In this document: one piece after another, positions 30,934 to 38,253 of the stretch
How positions within the stretch are numbered: position 1 is the stretch's first letter
Layout: every line of letters starts with the position of its first letter
Made by a program: the position numbers and the translations under genes
The notes under the pieces: model-generated
What the model saw: only the letters and a program-made list of their open reading frames with translations
Database searches by the model: none
Told to the model about the DNA's origin: nothing
Assembly: GCA_902802825.1 (NCBI GenBank)
Contig: CADCNV010000004.1
Location: 1-47,482 of the forward strand
Reading direction: 5' to 3'
DNA: 47,482 bases
Source: an uncultured bacterium
Lineage (GTDB): Bacteria; Cyanobacteriota; Vampirovibrionia; Gastranaerophilales; Gastranaerophilaceae

Positions 30934-31014
30934 TGTCGACGGGGGGACTTGAACCCCCACAGCTCTCGCCACATGCACCTCAAGCATGCGTGTCTACCAT
31001 TCCACCACATCGAC
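30934..31014 (-). tRNA. tRNA-Leu (anticodon GAG)
   Basis: An 81-nt cloverleaf. Acceptor GTCGATG pairs with CGTCGAC (one G-T pair), discriminator A, CCA not encoded. D arm with TGGAATGGTAGACACG; anticodon arm CATGC-TTGAGGT-GCATG with GAG at positions 34-36; long class-II variable arm TGGCGAGAGCTGTG; T arm GGGGG-TTCAAGT-CCCCC. It reads CUC/CUU Leu codons. A -10 TATAAT at 31030-31035 (minus strand) lies 15 nt before the 5' end, and a terminator follows directly. Confidence 0.96.
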
Positions 31015-31058
31015 ATGGTATCTGATTACATTATAATCCTACTATGAAATTATCACTT
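31004..31058 (-). repeat. tRNA-Leu 5' end plus promoter, duplication unit 1
   Basis: These 55 bp cover the first 11 nt of tRNA-Leu and its promoter, and recur at 31140-31194, 136 bp away, with only three differences. The -10 TATAAT and its distance to the RNA 5' end are kept in both copies. Confidence 0.85.
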
Positions 31059-31068
31059 GTCCAATACC

Positions 31069-31150
31069 GTCGATGTGCCGGATGTTGTCTGAGACAACCC
31101 TCTCCTCGGACGATACTTAATCGTCCTCGTCGGCAGAGTACCACATCGAC
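31069..31150 (-). ncRNA. Candidate ~82-nt structured RNA behind a copied tRNA promoter
   Basis: On the minus strand the sequence starts like tRNA-Leu (GTCGATGTGGTA) but then differs completely. A 9-bp closing stem GTCGATGTG/CACATCGAC joins 31142-31150 to 31069-31077, extended by an inner CCG/CGG match (31078-31080 with 31131-31133). It encloses two perfect hairpins: GGACGAT-n5-ATCGTCC (31108-31126) and GTTGTC-n3-GACAAC (31084-31098). The upstream copied -10 TATAAT (31166-31171) is spaced as in the tRNA gene. It is not a recognisable tRNA: no T arm and no anticodon arm of 5+7. I know no RNA family that fits. Confidence 0.4.
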
Positions 31151-31194
31151 ATGGTATTTGATTATTTTATAATCCTACTATGAAATTATCACTT
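31140..31194 (-). promoter_or_regulatory. Duplicated tRNA-Leu promoter, unit 2
   Basis: A copy of 31004-31058 upstream of the structured RNA candidate: -10 TATAAT at 31166-31171 (minus strand), same 15-nt gap to the RNA 5' end, same upstream AAGTGATAATTTCATAGTAGG. It would start transcription toward the candidate RNA and then the tRNA. Confidence 0.6.
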
Positions 31195-31203
31195 TACAAT
31201 TAT

Positions 31204-31230
31204 TGTCATTCTGAACTTGTTTCAGAATCT
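31204..31230. repeat. Short dispersed palindrome, copy 2
   Basis: TTGTCATTCTGAACTTGTTT then CAGAATCT; stem ATTCTGAA (31208-31215) and TTCAGAAT (31221-31228). Compared with copy 1 at 2595-2622 the CC/GG pairs became TT/AA, keeping the stem intact. Confidence 0.65.
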
Positions 31231-31277
31231 TTTCAAGCTCATCATACCACAAAAATTATTCTCATACAAAAAGATTA

Positions 31278-31305
31278 TTGAAGTTCTTGTATTCTATTGT
31301 AAAAT
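31278..31305 (+). promoter_or_regulatory. Promoter giving a probably leaderless mRNA for the 31312 gene
   Basis: -35 TTGAAG (31278-31283), 16-bp spacer, -10 TAAAAT (31300-31305). The ATG starts only 6 nt after the -10, so transcription should begin at or next to the start codon. No ribosome-binding site is present. Confidence 0.5.
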
Positions 31306-31311
31306 ATCGGT

Positions 31312-32211
31312 ATGAAACGGATAGTTTTAGGTTTGGTTCTGTTTTGTTTTACATTTATGCCCACATATTCACAAAATTTGGACATAAATTCACTCTTTGT
31401 TGCCCAAAATGGAGTCTTTACATACCACATACCGGATGATGATGAACAGGAACAATCCGATAAAAATTCTGAAAACGAAATTCCCGCCTCAAAAGATATA
31501 GTAAGTGATGATATAACTGCAGATACTTCAGGCATCCCAAAATATGACCCCGATAATAACGAAAATTACGATATCGATGATATGTACACTTATGTCCTTA
31601 AAGGTTATGCCGAATATTTTGATGATGAAGGTAATTCAGTGATTCTTGATTTACCTGATAATAAATTACTTGCGTTGAGAATAAAAAATCCATCTGCTAT
31701 TGAAGGAAAATATTTTGGCTATTTGCAGGAATCACCGTCATTATTTGATTATAATTATTCAAAATATACCGGTTCTGAATACAGTATTGCACCTGTTTCA
31801 GGTAAAAGTTCCAGAAAAATCGGCAATTTCAGCGCAGGCACAACCTATTCACAGGGAATAGATTACGGCGAACTTGAACAATCCTCAGGAGTATTTACAA
31901 AATATCAATACAAAAAGTTTGCACTCAGTACATCATACGCAAAAACAGTAAATACAACCAATAATAACTATAACGATAATTTCTATATAATTCCGGAACT
32001 TCAGCTGAATCAATATCTGGCTATTAAAAATGTATTATCTGCCGACACTACAAAAAAACGAAAAAAAGCAGAAGTTGTTTTATCAGTAAATCCTTTTGGG
32101 AAAAGAGATTTTGACAGATTGAGATTTGAATTTGGCGCAAGCGAAACCTATGATGAAGTTAGCGATTCGTTCAAAAAACAATTTAAATTTATGACAAATT
32201 ATAAATTTTAA
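31312..32211 (+). CDS. Predicted outer-membrane or secreted beta-rich protein, unknown function
   Basis: 299 residues. Signal peptide 1-20 (MKRIVLGLVLFCFTFMPTYS). A very acidic, probably disordered stretch follows (about 40-85, DDDEQEQSDKNSENE). The C-terminal half shows alternating strands with aromatic girdle residues (FSAGTTYSQGIDYG, KYQYKKFALSTSYAK) and ends in ...KFMTNYKF; a terminal Phe is the usual recognition signal for the BAM barrel-assembly machinery. It could be an 8-10-strand barrel. I do not recognise the family. The -10 lies 6 nt before the ATG, pointing to a leaderless transcript. Confidence 0.75.
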   Translation: MKRIVLGLVLFCFTFMPTYSQNLDINSLFVAQNGVFTYHIPDDDEQEQSDKNSENEIPASKDIVSDDITADTSGIPKYDPDNNENYDIDDMYTYVLKGYAEYFDDEGNSVILDLPDNKLLALRIKNPSAIEGKYFGYLQESPSLFDYNYSKYTGSEYSIAPVSGKSSRKIGNFSAGTTYSQGIDYGELEQSSGVFTKYQYKKFALSTSYAKTVNTTNNNYNDNFYIIPELQLNQYLAIKNVLSADTTKKRKKAEVVLSVNPFGKRDFDRLRFEFGASETYDEVSDSFKKQFKFMTNYKF

Positions 32212-32316
32212 GTTTAATGTTAATAATTGTAACAAACATTCCCGATTTCTTAAAGATTTGTTCCAAATACTCCGATTAAAGATATGTAAGTTTAATACAT
32301 ATTAAGGAGTGTAGAA

Positions 32317-32526
32317 ATGTCTGAAAAAAGAATTATGGATGTAGAAGATTTGATGATTGATTACGCTGAAATGACAAGTTTTGATTTTGGCACTTTATCA
32401 AATGAAGAAATGGAAACATTGAACAGAATTACTGATAAAGAGTATATGAAAAAGCCGCATCCGTTTAAATATGGCAACTTCAAAATGGAAGATTTCTTCC
32501 GTGAATTGATGTCAAAAGAAGGTTAA
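32317..32526 (+). CDS. Small acidic protein of unknown function
   Basis: 69 residues, starting MSEKRIMDVEDLMIDYAEMT, no signal peptide or membrane segment, helical and acidic. A strong AAGGAG lies 7-8 nt before the ATG. It is followed 26 bp later by another small gene in the same direction and then by a terminator, so the two form a small operon. Not recognised. Confidence 0.7.
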   Translation: MSEKRIMDVEDLMIDYAEMTSFDFGTLSNEEMETLNRITDKEYMKKPHPFKYGNFKMEDFFRELMSKEG

Positions 32527-32552
32527 TAGCTGAGATTTTGGAGATATGTGAA

Positions 32553-32792
32553 ATGGACAACGAAAGATGGTTATTTGAAAAAGGATGTTTCTTAGGATGC
32601 TGGAACGATGATATTGTTCCGCAAAAAAAAGAAACTCCGGTTGAATCAATCTCAAAATTGCAGGATAAAGATTTGAATACCCTGCTCTCAGAGCTTGAGG
32701 ATATCAAACAACACATCAAAGATGTAAAAGAAAGACAGTGGCATTTGGCAAAACTGATTGAATACCATAATCACGGTTTTGCACAAAGTTAA
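32553..32792 (+). CDS. Small coiled-coil protein of unknown function
   Basis: 79 residues from the ATG at 32553 (GGAG 9 nt upstream; an in-frame TTG at 32538 overlaps that site). N-terminus MDNERWLFEKGCFLGCWNDD with two Cys; residues ~35-70 form a heptad-like helix (LQDKDLNTLLSELEDIKQHI) suggesting oligomerisation. Second gene of the pair with 32317-32526. Not recognised. Confidence 0.65.
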   Translation: MDNERWLFEKGCFLGCWNDDIVPQKKETPVESISKLQDKDLNTLLSELEDIKQHIKDVKERQWHLAKLIEYHNHGFAQS

Positions 32793-32821
32793 CGGCTACC
32801 GGACTGATTTACAAATTTATA

Positions 32822-32850
32822 GGGCATAAACAAGATGTTTATGCCCTTTT
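32822..32850 (+). terminator. Intrinsic terminator of the two-gene operon
   Basis: GGGCATAAACA (32822-32832) and TGTTTATGCCC (32836-32846), an 11-bp perfect stem with a 3-nt loop and a TTTTGTTTT tail. Confidence 0.9.
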
Positions 32851-32868
32851 GTTTTATTCTTTTAATTA

Positions 32869-33255
32869 TTAGTTAAAGTAAGATTTGAATCCTCTGCCGC
32901 CGGTATTCCAATAAAGATTACCCTGACTTTTTTGTTTTGTTCTGATTCTTACTCTCGGATTAGTTTGTACCGGTACAGGTTCACCCTTTGCTGCTGCATT
33001 TTGAGGAACCATATTTGGATCTGTATTTACCGCATTTGCCGGAATAAATGTTGCTTCATAAGTTCCGTCATTGTTAGTTGCGGCATTTGCTCCATCTGAA
33101 GATATGTATTGATTTGCTTCATTCGCAATTGGTGAATTCGCAACCGGTTCAGGACCAACCGACAATACAGTATCTAAAGGTAAAAGTTTTTCTGCACAAG
33201 CAAATGAAGGAACTAATATCATCACTGCTAATGCTAATAATGCTGTCTTTTTCAT
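32869..33255 (-). CDS. Small secreted protein of unknown function
   Basis: 128 residues. Signal peptide 1-21 (MKKTALLALAVMILVPSFAC then A); the Cys is not in a proper lipobox, so it is probably cleaved after ACA rather than lipidated. The mature chain is Ala/Asn/Pro-rich and likely disordered (ANEANQYISSDGANAATNND), ending in a basic segment PRVRIRTKQKSQ and GGRGFKSYFN. AGGAGT 6-10 nt before the ATG supports the start. Not recognised; a cell-envelope or surface role is inferred only from the signal peptide. Confidence 0.7.
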   Translation of the reverse strand: MKKTALLALAVMILVPSFACAEKLLPLDTVLSVGPEPVANSPIANEANQYISSDGANAATNNDGTYEATFIPANAVNTDPNMVPQNAAAKGEPVPVQTNPRVRIRTKQKSQGNLYWNTGGRGFKSYFN

Positions 33256-33335
33256 GTTTGACTCCTGTTATTCATTTTATATTACATTTTATATTATAAT
33301 TGTATTATAACATAAATCCAAACAAAAATAAATTT

Positions 33336-33343
33336 GCTATTAT
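33336..33343 (+). promoter_or_regulatory. Extended -10 of lipA
   Basis: TGC-TATTAT about 28 nt before the lipA start; the same TGCTAnnAT form appears before sigA, tpsB, ftsY and the aldolase gene. Confidence 0.4.
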
Positions 33344-33370
33344 ATATATAAAGTAAATGGAAGGAAAAAA

Positions 33371-34216
33371 TTGCGCGAAAGATTACCCGAATATTTAAAA
33401 AGACCAATCATAGATACTGAAAAAACAAGAGAAGTAAGGAAAATCTTAAAAGTAAATTGTCTTAACACAGTTTGCGAAAATGCACGATGCCCAAATAAAA
33501 ATGAGTGTTACACAAAACATACGGCAACATTTTTGATAATGGGAAATAATTGCACACGCAATTGCAGGTATTGCAACATTACCTGTGCTAAACCTGAACC
33601 TTTAGACAACAATGAGCCAAAACATGTAGCACAGGCAGTCAAGGCATTGGGACTTAAATATGCCGTAATAACCTCCGTTACAAGAGATGACATACCTGAT
33701 GGCGGAGCACAGCATTTTGCAAACTGCATTAATGAAATACGCAAACTTTGCCCTGAAACAAAAATCGAAATTCTGACTCCGGACTTTAAAAATAATAAAA
33801 ATGCACTTGATTTGATAATCAAGGCACACCCGGATGTTTTTAATCACAACATAGAAACTGTCAAAGAAGTTTTCAAAACAGCACGACCTCAGGGTAATTA
33901 TGAAAATTCTCTTGATGTTTTGAAATACATAAAAGATAACAGCGATATCAAAACAAAATCAGGTCTTATGATTGGTTTGGGTGAAACATTTGAACAAATT
34001 GAAAGTACTATGAAAGACCTGAAAAATGTCGGATGTGATATTTTGACAATAGGACAATATATTCAACCCTCAAAAGAACATTTGGAAGTGTCAAAATATT
34101 ATACTCTTAATGAATATGAAATATTAAAGCAAATGGCAAAAAATGTCGGATTTAAAAACTTTCAAATCGGACCACTTGTACGCAGTTCGTACAATGCGGC
34201 AGGATTAATTAAATAA
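33371..34216 (+). CDS. lipA: Lipoyl synthase
   Basis: 281 residues, initiating at TTG with GGAAGGA 6-9 nt upstream; no ATG is available in frame near that position. A radical SAM enzyme inserting two sulfurs into octanoyl groups on lipoyl-dependent proteins. Auxiliary cluster Cys motif CENARCPNKNEC (C-x4-C-x5-C), radical SAM motif CTRNCRYC (C-x3-C-x2-C), GGAQHF, and the C-terminal VRSSYNAAGL, whose Arg-Ser-Ser loop supplies a cluster ligand. Length is usual for the family. A lipoyl ligase or octanoyltransferase is not in the window. It converges with the cysS operon and overlaps the small gene there by 8 bp. Confidence 0.96.
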   Translation: MRERLPEYLKRPIIDTEKTREVRKILKVNCLNTVCENARCPNKNECYTKHTATFLIMGNNCTRNCRYCNITCAKPEPLDNNEPKHVAQAVKALGLKYAVITSVTRDDIPDGGAQHFANCINEIRKLCPETKIEILTPDFKNNKNALDLIIKAHPDVFNHNIETVKEVFKTARPQGNYENSLDVLKYIKDNSDIKTKSGLMIGLGETFEQIESTMKDLKNVGCDILTIGQYIQPSKEHLEVSKYYTLNEYEILKQMAKNVGFKNFQIGPLVRSSYNAAGLIK

Positions 34217-34520
34217 CGACATCAATTTCTTGACCAAGCTCTTTGGTCAGTTCTGCAACCCTGCCCAGCTTGGATTTTCTGTCCATATAATGCCCTATAT
34301 CCAAAAATATTTGGTGAAAATTGGTATTTTTCTTTTCAATGTTTGCAACATGCTTCAATGCTTTCTGATAATATCCGACATGCCCCGGAAATTTTATATC
34401 AAAAGCCATACATAAATTCTTTGCATCATTGTAATCAAATATACCTGAACCCATTTTTAAAAATGATGCTGTCGGAATCTTATGTCCAAAACTTATATTA
34501 TTGCCAAAATCAACTTTCAT
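34209..34520 (-). CDS. Small protein with N-terminal FG motif, unknown function
   Basis: 103 residues, MKVDFGNNISFGHKIPTASF at the start. An N-terminal 'xxFG.K' segment is, from memory, frequent in small proteins of gut Melainabacteria; that memory should be checked. The rest is helical (AKNLCMAFDIKFPGHVGYYQ; KLGRVAELTKELGQEI). It starts 32 bp after cysS on the same strand and ends overlapping lipA by 8 bp, consistent with an operon with cysS. GGAG lies 13 nt before the ATG, rather distant. Confidence 0.6.
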   Translation of the reverse strand: MKVDFGNNISFGHKIPTASFLKMGSGIFDYNDAKNLCMAFDIKFPGHVGYYQKALKHVANIEKKNTNFHQIFLDIGHYMDRKSKLGRVAELTKELGQEIDVVI

Positions 34521-34552
34521 ATTCTTTATAAAACTCCAAAAAATACTTTTTG

Positions 34553-35926
34553 TTATTTTAATTCAACTTTTGTTCCGTCAGGAGTATCTTTCAGTACAAT
34601 TCCGACTTCGTCAAGCGAAATTCTGATTTTATCTGCAATATCCCAATTCTTCTCTGCTCTTGCTTTTTTGCGAAGCTCAAGTATGTCATCCATCGAATTA
34701 AAATTTTGCCCTAAAGCCGCAGAAACAACAGAGATGGCTTTAGATAAATCATCTTCACTCAAGCCGGCTTTTTCAAAAGTAAAACCAAGAACAGTGCCCA
34801 GCTTATAAAGAATTGTATAAGCGTCTTTTTCGTCTTTATTTGCACGAGTCGTTAGATCAAACAAAACTGCAAGTGCTTTTGAAGTGTTCAAATCTTCATC
34901 CATTGCTTCACAAAATGCTTTATATTCGTCTGTTTTGGTAATATCCAAATCTTCATTAATCTGAGTTTGTTTTGCATTTGTAAGGCGCTTTGCTCCTGCC
35001 TGAGCCGAAGATAGTGCTTCATCTGAAAATTCGACAGGCATACGGTAATGATTTGTCAAAATGAACAATCTCAAAGTATTTGCATCATAATTTTTGAGCA
35101 TATCATCAATTGTTAAAAAATTACCTAAAGATTTTGACATTTTTTCTTTATTAATAGTTACAAATCCGTTGTGAAGCCAATAATTTACAAATCTGCAATC
35201 ATTTGCACATTCACTTTGTGCAATTTCGTTCTCGTGATGAGGGAAAATCAAATCAGCACCGCCTGCGTGAATATCGATTGTTTTTCCCAAATATTTTCTG
35301 TTCATAGCAGAACATTCAATGTGCCAACCCGGACGACCAACTCCCCATGGAGAATTATAACCGAATTTTTCGTCTTTTTTCCATAGAGCAAAATCAAGCG
35401 GATCTTCTTTTTGTTCCCCGACAGCAATTCTTGCACCGCTTTCTAATTGATCAATCGGCTGACCGGAAAGGGAACCGTATCTGCCAAATTTTTTAACCCG
35501 AAAATACACATCCCCGTTTGATTCATAGGCATAACCCTTTTCGATTAAATCCTTAATCATTTTAATCATTTCACCTAATGTTTTTGTTGCAAACGGCTCA
35601 ATATCCGGTTTTAAATTATTTAATTTTTCCATAGAAGCCGTAAACTGTTTATACCAATATTGAGAAACTTCTTCCGGAGTTTTGTTTTCTTTTTCGGCTT
35701 TTTTAAGAATTTTGTCGTCAACATCCGTAACATTTCTGCAATATGTAACATCATACCCTTTAAACTTTAAATAGCGGTATAAGACATCCCAGGTAATGTA
35801 GCATCTTGCGTGCCCTAAGTGCGCATAATCATAAACTGTCGGACCGCAGACATACATTTTGACCTTATTATCTTCAATCGGCTTAAATTCTTCTAATTTC
35901 CCTGAATATGTGTTAAATAATTGCAT
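34553..35926 (-). CDS. cysS: Cysteinyl-tRNA synthetase
   Basis: 457 residues, full length. It charges tRNA-Cys. Class I signatures: the HIGH-type motif YDYAHLGHAR after the zinc-binding CGPTVYD segment, HAGGADLIFPHHENE (zinc ligand His/Glu region), and KMSKSLGNF. The ribosome-binding site GAGGG lies in the 3' arm of a long hairpin (see 35927-35974), so expression may depend on read-through or on opening of that stem. Confidence 0.97.
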   Translation of the reverse strand: MQLFNTYSGKLEEFKPIEDNKVKMYVCGPTVYDYAHLGHARCYITWDVLYRYLKFKGYDVTYCRNVTDVDDKILKKAEKENKTPEEVSQYWYKQFTASMEKLNNLKPDIEPFATKTLGEMIKMIKDLIEKGYAYESNGDVYFRVKKFGRYGSLSGQPIDQLESGARIAVGEQKEDPLDFALWKKDEKFGYNSPWGVGRPGWHIECSAMNRKYLGKTIDIHAGGADLIFPHHENEIAQSECANDCRFVNYWLHNGFVTINKEKMSKSLGNFLTIDDMLKNYDANTLRLFILTNHYRMPVEFSDEALSSAQAGAKRLTNAKQTQINEDLDITKTDEYKAFCEAMDEDLNTSKALAVLFDLTTRANKDEKDAYTILYKLGTVLGFTFEKAGLSEDDLSKAISVVSAALGQNFNSMDDILELRKKARAEKNWDIADKIRISLDEVGIVLKDTPDGTKVELK

Positions 35927-35974
35927 AAAAAATCCCTCTTTTTGATAATCATACTACAAAAAGAGAGATTTTTT
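35927..35974 (-). terminator. Terminator-like hairpin that hides the cysS ribosome-binding site
   Basis: Arms 35957-35974 and 35927-35944: on the minus strand AAAAAATCTCTCTTTTTG pairs with CAAAAAGAGGGATTTTTT over 18 positions (one G-U) with a 12-nt loop. The T6 end directly precedes the cysS ATG, and the GAGGG ribosome-binding site is inside the 3' arm. It would end transcription from the 36486 gene and, if transcribed, block cysS translation. Confidence 0.75.
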
Positions 35975-35988
35975 ATGGTATATCAGAA

Positions 35989-36486
35989 TTATTTTTCGCC
36001 GCAAAGTTTTTTAATATCTTGTTTCGATAAACCTGTTGCTTCAGTTAAATCATCAATGAAAATATCAAGATAATATTGTCCGCCATACTTTGGAACATCG
36101 TATTTGTCAAAATTACCGCCACCTCTTTCAGTTTTGTTATTTTTTAAACTTCCGGGAGGTAAATTAAGTTTTAATATGAATTTTGCTTCGCCAAAAGTTA
36201 ATGGTTTTTTAGGATCCGCAAAATTTGAAATTCTTATAAAGTCGCCTGACTTATCATCAATAACGTAATTTAAGATATCTTCCAAAAAGTTAGTATCAAT
36301 GTATTCTACATTGCCTGCTGCAATTTGTTTTTTCAAATTTTCTACGGCTTCTTTTTGCTTAGGGGTTAAATTCCCGGTATCAACCATTCGAATGTTTTTA
36401 TTGGGTTGATTTTTTGAAGTACGTTCCGTTTTTGCCGCAGGGGCAACATAATTAGCAGCCGATACTTTGTTTACACTTTCTACCAT
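35989..36486 (-). CDS. Uncharacterised soluble protein
   Basis: 165 residues from the ATG at 36486 (AAGGAG 6-7 nt upstream); an earlier in-frame ATG at 36519 has no such site. N-terminus MVESVNKVSAANYVAPAAKT is Ala/Lys-rich and disordered, then NLTPKQKEAVENLKKQIAAG and a compact region NYVIDDKSGDFIRISNF, PKKPLTFGEAKF. No signal peptide or membrane helix. The gene lies between the M14 peptidase and cysS and is terminated by the 35927-35974 hairpin. Not recognised. Confidence 0.65.
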   Translation of the reverse strand: MVESVNKVSAANYVAPAAKTERTSKNQPNKNIRMVDTGNLTPKQKEAVENLKKQIAAGNVEYIDTNFLEDILNYVIDDKSGDFIRISNFADPKKPLTFGEAKFILKLNLPPGSLKNNKTERGGGNFDKYDVPKYGGQYYLDIFIDDLTEATGLSKQDIKKLCGEK

Positions 36487-36565
36487 TTGTTTCTCCTTAT
36501 AAAGTATTACATGCTTCATTACGGCATACTTTATAAAAAACTTTAATTATATTAAGAAAAATTAA

Positions 36566-37195
36566 CTATAATGTATCAAAAATTTCAAATACCGGTTGTT
36601 CAAGTTGGGCTACCGGTATTTTTTCGTCTAATTCCAAAGTAATTGTCGGAATATTTCTTTCTACCCCGCAATAAGTACCAAAACTCCCGGGAGTCGGGTA
36701 GCCGATACTCGGTTCAACAGGATATCCGATTATATCTGAAATTTTTTGAGCAATATTCTGTGCAGGCCCGTCATAGTTGACAATTTTATATGGAGCATGA
36801 AGTGTCAAAATTAATTTCGGTTGATATTTATCGATTATATCAATTACAAATTTCGTTTCAATTTCGCTTCCTGCAGATTTGCCCCCATAATAATCCTTAG
36901 GGTTGTCGCCCGCTGCACTTGTGTCTTCCCCCCAATTTTTAGTCGGGAAATTTCTGTTTAAATCAACTCCATTTGCGTTTGTTCTTGTGCTGCTTTGCAG
37001 TCCGTCAGGATTTAGACACGGGATAAATAATAAACCTTCATGATATTTTGCAGATATATATTTTTCAATTAAATACTTTCCCTGCGGCTCATCGCCATGA
37101 AAAACGCCGATAATCAGAACATTATTCTCTGATGATGTTCCGATAAGTTCTATTTTATTCTCGAGCTTTGTGATTGCAGATTGTAAGATATTCAT
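36566..37195 (-). CDS. M14-family zinc carboxypeptidase (murein-peptide amidase-like)
   Basis: 209 residues. Zinc ligands in HGDEPQG (HxxE) and LTLHAP (second His), substrate-binding NPDG and NRNFP, and the catalytic Glu in TITLELDE. This compact layout matches MpaA-type gamma-D-glutamyl-diaminopimelate amidases or other small cytoplasmic M14 peptidases; no signal peptide is present, so cell-wall peptide recycling in the cytoplasm is the likely role. GAGGGG lies about 8 nt before the ATG. It follows ftsY by 49 bp on the same strand. Confidence 0.85.
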   Translation of the reverse strand: MNILQSAITKLENKIELIGTSSENNVLIIGVFHGDEPQGKYLIEKYISAKYHEGLLFIPCLNPDGLQSSTRTNANGVDLNRNFPTKNWGEDTSAAGDNPKDYYGGKSAGSEIETKFVIDIIDKYQPKLILTLHAPYKIVNYDGPAQNIAQKISDIIGYPVEPSIGYPTPGSFGTYCGVERNIPTITLELDEKIPVAQLEQPVFEIFDTL

Positions 37196-37244
37196 TTAAT
37201 AACCCCTCTCCCACGCCCTCTTCCCAAAGAGACGAGGAAAAAAT

Positions 37245-38162
37245 TTATTCAAACAATGCTTCAATAAAATCGTCAGCATTAAATGGTTTTACATCTTCCA
37301 TTTTTTCACCGACACCAACAAGTTTTACAGGAAGTTTCATCTCTTTTGCTATTGCAAGGATAATTGCACCTTTTGCACTTCCGTCAAGTTTAGTCAAAGC
37401 AGCACAAGTCAGATTTACACATTCCCCAAATACTTTTGCCTGTTGTAATCCGTTTTGTCCCGTATTTGCATCAAGAACCAATATACTTTCCCTGAGTGAC
37501 TCAGGTGCCTGTTTATCTATAACAGTTTTAATTTTTTTTAATTCTTCCATTAAGTTGAATTTATTTTGCAAACGTCCCGCAGTATCGACTAAAATAACAT
37601 CATAGTGCTCATTTCTTGCTTTTTGTATTGCCTCATAAACAACAGATGCCGGATCTGCTTTATCACGTCTTACAATATCTGCTCCTGCTCTGACGGACCA
37701 AATGTTTAACTGTTCTTCCGCTGCCGCTCTAAACGTATCTCCGGCAGCAACAAGAACTTTCTTCCCTTCCTGTTTAAATTTATACGCAAGTTTTGCAATT
37801 AATGTTGTTTTGCCGGCTCCGTTTACACCTGTGATAAAATAAATATTTAATTCGCCGTCTTTAAAATTTAACTCGATTGAACCCGCTTCATTCAAAGTTT
37901 TTTTAAATTCTTCTTTCAGATAATTTTTAAGCTCTGACGGTTTTGTACCTTTTTTGAAACGTAAATTATCCACAAGCTCTGCTGCGTAACTTACACCTAA
38001 ATCAGCACTTATCAAAGTATCTTCAATATCATCAAGTACAAAATCCGAGTATTCTTCCTCTCCTGAATCAACATTCGCAAGCACATTTCCTACAAGCGAT
38101 TTTGCGGTATTTGAAACCGTTTGCTTAAAATCTTCTATTTTTTCTTTAAAAAATCCAAACAT
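37245..38162 (-). CDS. ftsY: Signal recognition particle receptor FtsY
   Basis: 305 residues. NG domain complete: GVNGAGKTTL (G1), DTFRAAAEEQL (G2), DTAGRL (G3), TKLDGSAKG (G4), and closing GVGEKMEDVKPFNADDFIEALF. The acidic A domain is nearly absent, giving the short FtsY form seen in many bacteria. It docks the SRP-ribosome complex at the membrane; the many signal-peptide proteins here depend on it. No ribosome-binding site is seen: a TGCTAATAT extended -10 lies 6 nt before the ATG, so the mRNA is likely leaderless. Confidence 0.97.
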   Translation of the reverse strand: MFGFFKEKIEDFKQTVSNTAKSLVGNVLANVDSGEEEYSDFVLDDIEDTLISADLGVSYAAELVDNLRFKKGTKPSELKNYLKEEFKKTLNEAGSIELNFKDGELNIYFITGVNGAGKTTLIAKLAYKFKQEGKKVLVAAGDTFRAAAEEQLNIWSVRAGADIVRRDKADPASVVYEAIQKARNEHYDVILVDTAGRLQNKFNLMEELKKIKTVIDKQAPESLRESILVLDANTGQNGLQQAKVFGECVNLTCAALTKLDGSAKGAIILAIAKEMKLPVKLVGVGEKMEDVKPFNADDFIEALFE

Positions 38163-38168
38163 AAGTCT

Positions 38169-38177
38169 ATATTAGCA
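38169..38177 (-). promoter_or_regulatory. Extended -10 of ftsY, leaderless arrangement
   Basis: TGC-TAATAT on the minus strand, ending 6 nt before the ATG at 38162. Identical in TTTTATGCTAATAT to the tpsB promoter. Confidence 0.5.
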
Positions 38178-38253
38178 TAAAATTTTTATTAAACAGTATT
38201 GCATTTTTATTTTTAAATTCTATTATATGTTTATATTGAAGAAGGAGTTAATT

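Noticed and set aside
30716-30951. The 18-bp direct repeat of the tRNA-Leu 3' end as attL/attR of an integrated element
   Set aside because: The two copies are only 218 bp apart and there is no integrase between them, so no element fits; a relic with a small insertion explains the sequence better.
33508-33847. Minus-strand frames of 81 and 104 codons inside lipA
   Set aside because: lipA is unmistakable on the plus strand; these are mirror frames.
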